The translations under genes and the position numbers were made by a program. Shown one piece after another: positions 18,599 through 32,110 of a stretch of DNA of 64,000 bases (within the stretch, counting starts at the first letter, position 1; each line of letters starts with the position of its first letter). Source of the DNA: Bacteroidales bacterium (GTDB lineage Bacteria > Bacteroidota > Bacteroidia > Bacteroidales > UBA1402). The notes beneath the pieces were generated by a model. The model did no database searches. It was given only the letters and a program-made list of their open reading frames with translations, and had not been told where the DNA came from. Where the stretch lies: positions 310,537 to 374,536 of the forward strand of contig JAQVXI010000001.1 of the NCBI GenBank assembly GCA_028709215.1, in the 5' to 3' direction.

Positions 18599-18660
18599 CA
18601 CACCCATTTGCCGGATTCGGCAAGCGTGTGCTTGAACACCACGTTAAAAAAACAAGTTAT

Positions 18661-19341
18661 ATGAAAAAACAAGTTTCCGTTGCTTTTATGATTAGTGGTT
18701 TGCTCTTTACGGTCTGTCTGATCGTAGCAAACATTGTAGAACAAAAACTGATTCAACTGGGTCCCATTGAGGCAACTGCCGGTCTGTTGATTTTTCCCAT
18801 TTCGTACATTGTAAACGACATCATTGCCGAAGTCTGGGGTTATCGAAAAGCCCGGCTCATTATTTGGTGTGGCTTTGTTATGAATTTTCTTGCAGTCGCC
18901 ATTTTCCAACTGAGTATTCATGTGCCGGGATCGGTCAATTTTACCCATCAGGAAGCCTATGAAACGGTGATGGGGAGTACGTTGCGTATCGTTGGGGCAA
19001 GCTTTGTTGCTTTCTTGGTTGGCTCATTTTTGAATGCCTACGTAATGAGTCGGATGAAGCTCTTTCAAAAAGGCAGAAGTTTTTCCATTCGTGCCATTCT
19101 ATCCACTTTGGTGGGAGAGGGTGCCGACTCGCTCGTTTTCTTTGTGCTGGCTTTTTATGGCCTCATGCCCAATGCCGATTTGCTGACCCTTGTTTTTACC
19201 CAGATGGCCATGAAGACCGGGTATGAAATTTTGGTTCTTCCGTTGACCAATGTTGTTGTACGATGGGTTAAACGCATAGAAGGTATAGACATGTTGGATG
19301 AAAATGTTTCCTACAATCCGTTTCGTATTTCCGATTTGTAA
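18661..19341 (+). CDS. Queuosine precursor transporter, VUT family (YhhQ-like)
   Basis: MKKQVSVAFMISGLLFTVCLIVANIVEQKLI...FPISYIVNDIIAEVWGYRKAR; ATG at 18661. Confidence 0.9.
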   Translation: MKKQVSVAFMISGLLFTVCLIVANIVEQKLIQLGPIEATAGLLIFPISYIVNDIIAEVWGYRKARLIIWCGFVMNFLAVAIFQLSIHVPGSVNFTHQEAYETVMGSTLRIVGASFVAFLVGSFLNAYVMSRMKLFQKGRSFSIRAILSTLVGEGADSLVFFVLAFYGLMPNADLLTLVFTQMAMKTGYEILVLPLTNVVVRWVKRIEGIDMLDENVSYNPFRISDL

Positions 19342-19383
19342 TGTTTTTATATGTACCTTTGCAGGGACCAAATACGTATAATT

Positions 19384-20682
19384 ATGAAGCAACTCGACAC
19401 AAGTCTTATGCACCCCAGTGAACAGATCAATGTGATCATTGGGCGCATTTACAAAAGCGGTATGACGACAACCTCCGGTGGGAACATCTCCATCCGCGAT
19501 GAAAATGGTGACATTTGGATTACTCCTTCCGGTATCGACAAAGGCAATCTGACTCCGGCAGACATTATGTGCGTCAAAAAGGATGGAAGTATTGTAGGAC
19601 CCCACAAACCCTCTTCAGAGTATCCTTTTCACAAGGCTATTTACGAGTCGCGTCCCGAATTGACATCGGTCATTCATGCACATCCTCCCGGACTTGTGGC
19701 CTTTAGTATTGCACGCATGATTCCGGATACACGCATTGTTCCGCAGGCACGCTACACCTGTGGTGAAATCGGATACGCTCCTTATGGTACGCCCGGTAGT
19801 GAGGATTTGGGTGAAAAAATTGCAGAAGAATTTAAAAATCCCAAATACAAAGCCGTCATTATGGAAAATCACGGTGTGGTCTTGGGAGGAACGGATATGA
19901 TGGACGCCTACCAACGTTTTGAGACCTTGGAGTTCTGCTGTCGCACCCTGATCAATGCAGGTACGTTGGGCAATGTAAACACGTTGACGGATGCTCAAAT
20001 TGCAGATTATCAATCCCGTATTCCACATGATATTGTGCGTTTTATGAACGTTGAACATCCTTCGGATGAACGTGCGCTTCGTACAGATATGATGCGCATC
20101 ATTCGCCGTGCCTGTGATCAAGGTTTGATGATTTCTACCTACGGTACCGTTTCGGTTCGTTGGAAAAATAACGACTTCCTGATTACGCCGACCAATGTGG
20201 CTCGATGGGATATTATGCCTGCCGATATTGTTCAGATTCGTGATGGAATGGCTGAGGCTGGCAAAACACCGAGTCGTTCTTCGGCCTTACATCAACGCAT
20301 TTATCAATTGAATCCGGACATCAATTGTATTATTACGACACAGCCGCCCAATTTGATGGCACATGCGGTAAGCGGGACCAAATTTGACGTACGCACCATC
20401 CCGGAAAGTTGGATTTTCCTCCAGGATGTACCGACCGTACCGTTTGGCAGTCAGTATTATGACATCGAGATGTTGGCTAAACTGTTTCATACCAAGGCGG
20501 CTGCTTTGATTGAAAACGATTGCTTCATCGTTACCGGTAAGAGTCTGTTGCAAACATTTGATTACCTGGAAGTGGCTGAGTTTAGTGCCAATTCGCTGGT
20601 GATGGCCTCTGCCGTTGGACCGCTCAAACCCATTGGTGAAAAAGAAATCGATGACCTGCGCGTTGCATTCAACGTAAAATAA
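19384..20682 (+). CDS. Tandem-domain class II aldolase/adducin family protein
   Basis: Two aldolase II domains (GMTTTSGGNISIRD...HAHPPG; GLMISTYGTVSVRW...ALHQRIYQLNPDINCIITTQPPN); ATG at 19384. Confidence 0.82.
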   Translation: MKQLDTSLMHPSEQINVIIGRIYKSGMTTTSGGNISIRDENGDIWITPSGIDKGNLTPADIMCVKKDGSIVGPHKPSSEYPFHKAIYESRPELTSVIHAHPPGLVAFSIARMIPDTRIVPQARYTCGEIGYAPYGTPGSEDLGEKIAEEFKNPKYKAVIMENHGVVLGGTDMMDAYQRFETLEFCCRTLINAGTLGNVNTLTDAQIADYQSRIPHDIVRFMNVEHPSDERALRTDMMRIIRRACDQGLMISTYGTVSVRWKNNDFLITPTNVARWDIMPADIVQIRDGMAEAGKTPSRSSALHQRIYQLNPDINCIITTQPPNLMAHAVSGTKFDVRTIPESWIFLQDVPTVPFGSQYYDIEMLAKLFHTKAAALIENDCFIVTGKSLLQTFDYLEVAEFSANSLVMASAVGPLKPIGEKEIDDLRVAFNVK

Positions 20683-20684
20683 AA

Positions 20685-24595
<3,911 letters not shown>

Positions 24596-24604
24596 AATAC
24601 AACG

Positions 24605-27037
24605 ATGTTAAAATCAAAAGGATCACTATTATTTGCGCTGTGTCTGCTCGCATCCACCACGATGGCGCGCAACATCTTAACCTTAGAAAAAGGCTGGAAA
24701 TTTCATTTGGGCGATCTCGCATCAGCGATGTCTCCTGCATTGGATGATCGCTCCTGGCAGGACGTTCGAGTTCCACACGATTGGGCTATATATGGACCTT
24801 TTGATAAGGAAGTGGATAAGCAAGTCGTTGCCATCGAACAAAATGGGGAGACCATACCGACCGAAAAAACCGGACGCTCCGGTGCTTTACCTTGGATTGG
24901 TGTGGGTTGGTATCGACTCAATCAGGAAATACCGGATTACAAAGACGGCAAACGAGTGGTTTTATTGATTGAAGGAGCCATGAGCAATCCGATTGTCTAT
25001 GTCAATGGACACAAAGCCGGCAACTGGGCCTACGGCTACAGCAGTTTCCATTTGGATATTACTCCCTGGCTGAAAGAAGGAGAAGCCATGAATTTGGCTA
25101 TTCGCCTGGAAAACGTAAAAGAATCATCCCGTTGGTATCCCGGGGCCGGTCTATACCGTAACGTACGTTTGATTGTAACCGAATCGACCGCCATCGACGT
25201 ATGGGGCTCCTACATCACAACCCCCACCGTTACCGAAGAAGAAGCCAAAGTGCGCCTGCAAACCCGCATCGTTGGAGCCGTATCAAACATGCGGTTGGAA
25301 ACGGTATTGAACGATTTAGAGGGCAATACATACGCCAAAGCAGAAACGAACGTGTTTGTCAACAACGAAGCCGAGCAGGTCTTTCGAATGGAAAAACCAC
25401 GATTGTGGTCACCGGAGACTCCCCATTTGTATGTTGCTGTGTCCAAGCTGTATGTGGGCAATCAATTGGTCGATTCCTACGAAACTCGTTTTGGTGTCCG
25501 TTCCATCGATTATTCTCCGGAATATGGTTTTCGTCTGAACGGACAAACCCGCAAGTTTAAAGGGGTTTGTCTGCATCATGATTTGGGCCCATTGGGTGCT
25601 GCGGTCAATACCTCCGCCATTCGACGTCAATTACAAATTCTCAAAGAAATGGGTTGTGACGCGGTGCGTTCTGCACACAACATGCCCACTCCCGAATTGC
25701 TGGATTTGTGTGATGAAATGGGCTTTATGTTTATGGACGAAGCCTTTGATTCTTGGAAGCAAGCCAAAGTTAAAAATGGATACAATTTGATTTACGACGA
25801 ATGGGTTGAACGCGACTTGGTCAACATGGTGCATCGGGATCGCAACCATCCTTGTATTGTGATGTACAGCACTGGGAACGAAGTGCCGGAACAAAGTTCG
25901 AAAACAGGCGGTCGCGTTGCACACTATCTGCGCAGCATCATTCATCGTGAAGATCCGACACGCCCCGTGACTGCCGGAATGGATCGGGTAGACAATGCCA
26001 TCAACAATCAATTTGCTGCGGCATTGGATATTCCCGGTTTGAATTACCGTTTGCATCGGTATCAGGTTGCCTACGATCGCTTACCACAAGGACTGATCCT
26101 GGGAAGCGAAACGGCTTCTACAGTGAGCTCAAGGGGAGTGTATCATTTTCCTGTTGTACAGGGTAAAAGCGTCGAACATCCGGATGGACAAAGTTCTTCA
26201 TACGATGTTGAGGCTTGCTCCTGGTCCAATTTGCCGGACGAAGATTGGATGTGGCAGGACGATGCCGATTGGGTGATTGGTGAATTTGTATGGACGGGTT
26301 TTGACTATCTGGGCGAACCGACACCCTACGATAATTTTTGGCCTTCCCGTTCTTCTTACTTTGGCATTTGCGACTTGGCCGGTTTGCCCAAAGACCGATA
26401 TTATTTGTACAAGAGCCGTTGGAACCAAACCGAATCCACGTTGCACATTTTGCCTCATTGGAATTGGAAAGGACGAGAAGGAGCGGTAACACCGGTGTTT
26501 GTGTATACCAGTTACCCGGAAGCCGAATTGTTTGTAAACGGCAAAAGTCAGGGTCGTCTGCGCAAGGGTAAAGAAGGTTTGGAGCGATATCGTTTGATGT
26601 GGATGGACGTACGATACGAACCCGGTGAAGTCAAGGTTGTTGCCTACGATGCATTCGGGCAACAAGCAGAAAGCAAGATTATACGTACATCCGGCAAACC
26701 ACATCGCATCGTATTGCAGCCGGATCGAACCCATTTGCAAGCCAACGGAAAAGACTTGTCCTTTGTCACGGTATCGGTGGTTGATAAAGAGGGGAATCCC
26801 TGTCCGGATGCAACTGACGCATTAACGTTCCAAGTGAAAGGAGCTGGAAGCTTCCGTGCGGTTTGCAACGGCGATGCCACTTCGTTGGAATTGTTTCATC
26901 AACCCACGATGAAGCTGTTCTCCGGCAAATTGGTGGTGTTGGTAGAGTCCTCAGAACAGATTGGCTCCATTCAGCTCACCGTACGTGGAAAAGGGCTGAA
27001 ATCGGCAGATTTGCACTTGGAAGCGGTTGCCAATTAA
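24605..27037 (+). CDS. GH2 glycosidase (beta-galactosidase/beta-glucuronidase type), secreted
   Basis: 810 aa; VRVPHDWAIYGPFDKE; CDAVRSAHNMPTPELLDLCDEMGFMFMDEAFDSW; CIVMYSTGNEVPEQ; Ig-like C-terminus. Confidence 0.9.
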   Translation: MLKSKGSLLFALCLLASTTMARNILTLEKGWKFHLGDLASAMSPALDDRSWQDVRVPHDWAIYGPFDKEVDKQVVAIEQNGETIPTEKTGRSGALPWIGVGWYRLNQEIPDYKDGKRVVLLIEGAMSNPIVYVNGHKAGNWAYGYSSFHLDITPWLKEGEAMNLAIRLENVKESSRWYPGAGLYRNVRLIVTESTAIDVWGSYITTPTVTEEEAKVRLQTRIVGAVSNMRLETVLNDLEGNTYAKAETNVFVNNEAEQVFRMEKPRLWSPETPHLYVAVSKLYVGNQLVDSYETRFGVRSIDYSPEYGFRLNGQTRKFKGVCLHHDLGPLGAAVNTSAIRRQLQILKEMGCDAVRSAHNMPTPELLDLCDEMGFMFMDEAFDSWKQAKVKNGYNLIYDEWVERDLVNMVHRDRNHPCIVMYSTGNEVPEQSSKTGGRVAHYLRSIIHREDPTRPVTAGMDRVDNAINNQFAAALDIPGLNYRLHRYQVAYDRLPQGLILGSETASTVSSRGVYHFPVVQGKSVEHPDGQSSSYDVEACSWSNLPDEDWMWQDDADWVIGEFVWTGFDYLGEPTPYDNFWPSRSSYFGICDLAGLPKDRYYLYKSRWNQTESTLHILPHWNWKGREGAVTPVFVYTSYPEAELFVNGKSQGRLRKGKEGLERYRLMWMDVRYEPGEVKVVAYDAFGQQAESKIIRTSGKPHRIVLQPDRTHLQANGKDLSFVTVSVVDKEGNPCPDATDALTFQVKGAGSFRAVCNGDATSLELFHQPTMKLFSGKLVVLVESSEQIGSIQLTVRGKGLKSADLHLEAVAN

Positions 27038-27081
27038 TTTTTTTGTAGTTTTGTTGAGAAGAACCTTATAAATCGAAATAC

Positions 27082-27396
27082 ATGAAACGAGTTGCTTTTA
27101 AAATGAAATTAAAACCCGGCATGAAGGCCGAGTACAAAAAACGTCACGACGCCGTTTGGCCTGAAATCAAAGCATTAATCCAGTCAAGTGGCATATCCGA
27201 TTACGCGATTTACTTAGACGAAGAAACCAATATTTTATTTGGTGTACAGAAAGTAGAAGGCAATGTCGGGTCACAGGATTTGGGATTCAATGAAATTCAG
27301 CAAAAATGGTGGGATTACATGTCTGATATCATGGAAGTAAACGCAGACAACTCCCCAGTGACCGTTATTTTGGAAGAGGTCTTCTTCATGCCCTAA
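27082..27396 (+). CDS. rhaM: L-rhamnose mutarotase
   Basis: 104 aa; KMKLKPGMKAEYKKRHDAVWPEIKALIQSSGISDYAIYLDEETNILF; QQKWWDYMSDIM. Confidence 0.94.
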   Translation: MKRVAFKMKLKPGMKAEYKKRHDAVWPEIKALIQSSGISDYAIYLDEETNILFGVQKVEGNVGSQDLGFNEIQQKWWDYMSDIMEVNADNSPVTVILEEVFFMP

Positions 27397-27406
27397 TATA
27401 CATAGT

Positions 27407-29335
27407 ATGGATTTTGGATTTGTCCGGGTCGCAGCGGCTGTACCTTTGGTCAATGTTGCGGACTGCCCTTACAATGCGTTGCAAACCATTGCTTTGTTGG
27501 AAGAAGCCGAGCAAAAGGATGTTCAAGTCGTTTGTTTCCCAGAATTGGGCCTAACCGGCTATACCTGTGCCGATTTGTTTCATCAACAGCGCTTGTTGGA
27601 TGCTGCAGAACAAGCCCTGTTGCAAATCGTGCAACGCAGTGCCACCTTGCAGATCCTGAGTCTGGTTGGGATGCCTCTGCGTGTAGGAAACCGCTTGGTC
27701 AACGTGGCTGTGGCCATACAAGGCGGTAAAATACTGGCCGTTATACCCAAAACCTGGTTGCCTAATTACGACGAATTCTACGAGAAACGTTGGTTTGTAT
27801 CGGCTTGTGATGTGCAAAACACACACGTTGAACTGGGTGGGCATGTGGTACCGTTTGGAACTAACATTCTGTTGACCTCGGGCAACGTTCGTATAGGTGT
27901 TGAGTTGTGTGAAGATTTATGGATGCCCATACCACCCAGCAGTTCACATGCCTTAAACGGGGCAAATATACTATGCAACCTTTCTGCAAGCAACGATTTG
28001 GTCTCAAAAGACGGCTATCGAAAGCGTTTGATCGAACAACAATCCGCACGTTGCCTGGCAGCGTATGTCTATGCCTCCTCCGGATTTGGGGAGTCAACCA
28101 CGGACTTGGTTTTTGGTGGCACCGCAGACATCGTTGAAAATGGTAAACGTCTGGAAACGTCCACTCGCTTCTCGCTCAAGGAACAACTGATCGTTGCCGA
28201 TGTCGATATCGATCGTCTCAACCAAGACCGCTTGCGTCATACCGGTTTTGATGCTCCAAAATCGACCGGCTTGGATTATCGCTTGATTCCATTTGAACGG
28301 AAACCGTTGCCTTCAACCGACATCCAACGCACATTTGAACCCCGTCCGTTTGTCCCAACCGGTAGCGAATTGGATGAGCGCTGTAGAGAATTGTTTTCCA
28401 TTCAGTCCAACGGATTGGCCAAACGCATTGCTCACATTGGTTGCAAGCAAGTTGTCGTAGGGATTTCCGGTGGTCTAGACTCGACACTGGCCCTATTGGT
28501 TGCAGTCAAAACGTTTGACTTATTGGGTCTTCCCAGAAAGCAGATTGTTGGCATCACCATGCCCGGATTTGGCACGACGAACCGAACGTATCAGAATGCG
28601 CTACAGATGATGGAAAAATTGGGCGTAGAGATTCGGGAAATATCCATACGAAAAGCGGTTCAGCAGCATTTTTCGGACATCCGTCATCATCCGGATCAAC
28701 ACGACGTAACTTACGAAAATGCGCAGGCACGTGAACGGACTCAAATCTTGATGGATGTAGCCAATCAGGTCAACGGTTTGGTGATCGGTACCGGTGATTT
28801 ATCTGAATTGGCCTTGGGATGGGCTACCTACAATGGGGATCATATGTCGATGTATGCGGTCAATGTCGGTGTACCCAAAACGTTGGTTCGATTTATGGTC
28901 GATTGGGTTGCCAAAAACGAAGTCGATGCAGAAACGGCCAAAATATTGCAGGACGTCATTGAAACGCCCGTTAGTCCGGAACTGTTGCCGGTAGGAGAGG
29001 ATGGTCAGATACAACAAAAAACAGAAGATCTTGTCGGTCCCTACGAACTACACGATTTCTTTTTGTACTACCTCTTGCGTTTCGGCTTTCGACCCCAAAA
29101 AATATATTGGATGGCTACACGTGCATTTGATGGACTTTTCGCTCCGGAGACAATCTTAAAGTGGCTGCGCGTATTCTATCGTCGCTTTTTTTCACAGCAA
29201 TTCAAACGCAGTTGTTTGCCTGACGGACCCAAGGTGGGCTCCGTCAGCCTCTCTCCAAGGGGGGATTGGCGCATGCCAAGCGATGCCTCTGCGCGCGTTT
29301 GGCTTGAGGAAGTTGATGCCATTTCCATTAAGTGA
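27407..29335 (+). CDS. nadE: Glutamine-dependent NAD+ synthetase
   Basis: 642 aa; nitrilase domain FPELGLTGYTCADLF; VVVGISGGLDSTLALLVAV; GTGDLSELALGWATYNGDHMSMYAVN. Confidence 0.96.
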   Translation: MDFGFVRVAAAVPLVNVADCPYNALQTIALLEEAEQKDVQVVCFPELGLTGYTCADLFHQQRLLDAAEQALLQIVQRSATLQILSLVGMPLRVGNRLVNVAVAIQGGKILAVIPKTWLPNYDEFYEKRWFVSACDVQNTHVELGGHVVPFGTNILLTSGNVRIGVELCEDLWMPIPPSSSHALNGANILCNLSASNDLVSKDGYRKRLIEQQSARCLAAYVYASSGFGESTTDLVFGGTADIVENGKRLETSTRFSLKEQLIVADVDIDRLNQDRLRHTGFDAPKSTGLDYRLIPFERKPLPSTDIQRTFEPRPFVPTGSELDERCRELFSIQSNGLAKRIAHIGCKQVVVGISGGLDSTLALLVAVKTFDLLGLPRKQIVGITMPGFGTTNRTYQNALQMMEKLGVEIREISIRKAVQQHFSDIRHHPDQHDVTYENAQARERTQILMDVANQVNGLVIGTGDLSELALGWATYNGDHMSMYAVNVGVPKTLVRFMVDWVAKNEVDAETAKILQDVIETPVSPELLPVGEDGQIQQKTEDLVGPYELHDFFLYYLLRFGFRPQKIYWMATRAFDGLFAPETILKWLRVFYRRFFSQQFKRSCLPDGPKVGSVSLSPRGDWRMPSDASARVWLEEVDAISIK

Positions 29336-29409
29336 TGCATCATTTGGACATTTTTTTTATCTTTGTACACCTTACGAAAAATATTCATCTTTAATCATAA
29401 TCAGGTAAT

Positions 29410-30669
29410 ATGCAAACGATCGATCAATTCAGTTTTGCCGGAAAAAAGGCATTTGTGCGTGTTGACTTCAATGTGCCTGTCGATGAGCACTTCAACATCA
29501 CCGACGACACCCGTATCCGGGCCGCGCTTCCCACGTTGAAGAAAATTTTAGCAGACGGAGGTAGCGTGATTCTGGGTTCTCATATGGGACGACCCAAAAA
29601 GAATCCGGATCCGAAGTATTCGCTTAAGGTGATTGTCGACCACGTATCCAAACTATTGGGCGTAACCGTACATTTTGCTGCCGATTGTCAAAACGCCGAT
29701 GCTGAGGTTGCAGCCTTAAAGCCCGGAGAAGCCTTATTATTGGAAAACCTACGCTTTTATGCCGAAGAAGAAGGCAAGGCACGCGGTTTGGCCGATGACG
29801 CAAGCGACGAAGAAAAAGCAGCCGCCAAGAAGGCCGTCAAAGAAAGTCAAAAGACCTTTACCGCAAAATTGGCCTCCTATGCCGATTGTTACGTAAACGA
29901 CGCGTTTGGAACCGCCCACCGTGCGCACGCTTCAACCGCTTTGATTGCAAAGCTTTTTACTGAAAAGGATAAAATGTTTGGTTTCCTGATGGAAAAAGAA
30001 GTGAAAGCCATTGAAAAGATTATGAGTGAAACGGTGCGTCCGTTTACCGCAATCATGGGTGGCTCAAAAGTTTCTTCCAAAATCGAAATCATCGAAAATC
30101 TATTGAGCAAGGTCGATAACCTGATCATTACCGGTGGCATGACGTATACCTTTACCAAAGCCTTGGGTGGAAAAATTGGTAAATCGCTTTGCGAAGACGA
30201 TAAATTGGATCTTGCCTTGGAACTGTTGGAAAAGGCCAAAAAGAATGGGGTTCGTATTGTTTTGGCGGAAGATGCGCATGCAGCCGATGCTTTTAGTAAC
30301 GATGCCAACGCCATTTTTGTGGATGTCAACGAAATTCCTGATCACATGATGGGATTGGATGTGGGTCCAAAGACCGAACAGCTTTTTGCCGATGTGATCA
30401 AACAATCCAAGACCATTTTGTGGAATGGGCCGACGGGCGTATTTGAGTTTGAAAATTTTGCACACGGTTCGAAAGTCGTTGGTGAAGCCATTGTAGAAGC
30501 AACCAAAAATGGAGCCTTCTCGTTGGTCGGTGGTGGCGATTCGGTAGCCTGTGTCAATAAATTTGGTTTGGCTGACGGAGTCAGTTATGTTTCAACCGGT
30601 GGAGGTGCCTTGCTTGAGGCCATAGAGGGTCGTGTGCTTCCGGGTATTGAAGCCATTCGTGGTTATTAA
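29410..30669 (+). CDS. pgk: Phosphoglycerate kinase
   Basis: 419 aa; [51 protein letters not shown]. Confidence 0.97.
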   Translation: MQTIDQFSFAGKKAFVRVDFNVPVDEHFNITDDTRIRAALPTLKKILADGGSVILGSHMGRPKKNPDPKYSLKVIVDHVSKLLGVTVHFAADCQNADAEVAALKPGEALLLENLRFYAEEEGKARGLADDASDEEKAAAKKAVKESQKTFTAKLASYADCYVNDAFGTAHRAHASTALIAKLFTEKDKMFGFLMEKEVKAIEKIMSETVRPFTAIMGGSKVSSKIEIIENLLSKVDNLIITGGMTYTFTKALGGKIGKSLCEDDKLDLALELLEKAKKNGVRIVLAEDAHAADAFSNDANAIFVDVNEIPDHMMGLDVGPKTEQLFADVIKQSKTILWNGPTGVFEFENFAHGSKVVGEAIVEATKNGAFSLVGGGDSVACVNKFGLADGVSYVSTGGGALLEAIEGRVLPGIEAIRGY

Positions 30670-30679
30670 TAAAAAGAAT

Positions 30680-32038
30680 ATGAGTACATTAAAACAATCC
30701 ATCCGCGACTCAGCAGTCGCGCGATGGACTGCTTTGGCTATTGTCGCCTTCACCATGATGGCGGCTTATTTTTTCAACGACGTCATGGCTCCGCTCAAGA
30801 GTTTACTCGAGACGGATCTGAATTGGACCAGTAGTGATTATGGCTTTTTTACAGGAGCCTACGGTTTTCTGAATGTCTTTGCTTTTATGCTGGTTTTTGG
30901 AGGCCTCATTTTGGATAAACGGGGTATACGATTTACCGGCTTGTTCTTTTCGCTACTAATGGTCGTTGGAGCAGTCATCAAATATTGGGCGGTACAAAAT
31001 CCGGCGCTACTGGAAACTCAATTCTTAGGAAGAACGGCTTCGGTCACTTGGGCTGCTATTGGTTATGCCATCTTTGCTGTAGGAGCCGAAGTAACGGGGA
31101 TTACGGTGACCAAGATCATCGTAAAGTGGTTTAAAGGGAAGGAAATGGCCTTGGCGATGGGTATTCAGGTAGCACTCGCTCGAATCGGAACGTTGTTGGC
31201 GCTTGCACTTACGGTGCCTTTTGCGCGTCTTTTTGAACCGACCTCCATTTCTGCTCCAATTTTATTGGGCGCCGTTGCTTTGTGCGTCGGATTGCTTGCG
31301 TTCTTTTTGTATACTTTTATGGATACAAAATTGGATAAGCAAGTCAAATTGGATATGGAACCCGAAGAGGAATTTCGTTTTTCGGACATAAATTTGATTT
31401 TAAAAAACAAGGGATTCTGGTTGATTGCCTTGTTGTGTGTCCTGTTCTATTCCTGTGTATTTCCTTTCCTAAAGTACGCACCGGATTTGATGGTCAATAA
31501 GTTTCATGTTGATATGGAACTGGCGGGTCTGATTCCTGCTGCGTTGCCTTTTGGGACATTGTTGCTAACGCCTTTGTTCGGAGGAATCTACGATAAGAAG
31601 GGTAGAGGCGCGACCATTATGATTGTGGGTGCGGTGTTACTTCTTTTGGTGCACGTACTGTTTACGATTCCGGCGCTTGACAATTGGTTGATGGCCTTGG
31701 GGCTCATGGTTGTTTTGGGCATAGCTTTCTCGTTGGTGCCTTCTGCAATGTGGCCTTCGGTAGCCAAAATTATCCCTGAGAAACAATTGGGAACGGCCTA
31801 TTCATTGATCTTTTGGATTCAAAACATTGGTTTGATGGGCGTACCCATGTTGGTGGGTTATTTATTGGAAGAATTTTGCTTATTGCCCAGTGTGGATGGT
31901 CGTATAGCTTACGATTACACGTTGATCATGCAAGTCTTCGCCGGATTTGCCTTTCTATCCATTGTTGTTGCTTATGCGCTCAAACGCGAGGATAAGCGCA
32001 AAGGCTATGGTTTGGAAAAAAAGAATGTAGAGGAATAA
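30680..32038 (+). CDS. MFS transporter
   Basis: Multi-TM; MFS loop-like LDKRGIRFTG, YDKKGRGATIM; start ATG 30680. Confidence 0.87.
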   Translation: MSTLKQSIRDSAVARWTALAIVAFTMMAAYFFNDVMAPLKSLLETDLNWTSSDYGFFTGAYGFLNVFAFMLVFGGLILDKRGIRFTGLFFSLLMVVGAVIKYWAVQNPALLETQFLGRTASVTWAAIGYAIFAVGAEVTGITVTKIIVKWFKGKEMALAMGIQVALARIGTLLALALTVPFARLFEPTSISAPILLGAVALCVGLLAFFLYTFMDTKLDKQVKLDMEPEEEFRFSDINLILKNKGFWLIALLCVLFYSCVFPFLKYAPDLMVNKFHVDMELAGLIPAALPFGTLLLTPLFGGIYDKKGRGATIMIVGAVLLLLVHVLFTIPALDNWLMALGLMVVLGIAFSLVPSAMWPSVAKIIPEKQLGTAYSLIFWIQNIGLMGVPMLVGYLLEEFCLLPSVDGRIAYDYTLIMQVFAGFAFLSIVVAYALKREDKRKGYGLEKKNVEE

Positions 32039-32054
32039 AGCCTACGGTATCAAT

Positions 32055-32098
32055 AAAAAAAGCTCCAAATGCATACGATGCGTTTGGAGCTTTTTTTT
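32055..32098. terminator. Bidirectional terminator between MFS gene and purF-like gene
   Basis: AGCTCCAAATGCAT-ACG-ATGCGTTTGGAGCT flanked by A-tract and T8. Confidence 0.9.
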
Positions 32099-32110
32099 GG
32101 TGCTACTTGG

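Noticed and set aside
18598-18660. Canonical preQ1-I riboswitch call
   Set aside because: The conserved class I loop and tail pattern could not be matched by eye; kept only as a speculative structured leader
18523-18948. 141-aa minus-strand ORF upstream of lanA
   Set aside because: Antisense to the VUT transporter gene and overlaps the divergent promoter region; no GG motif
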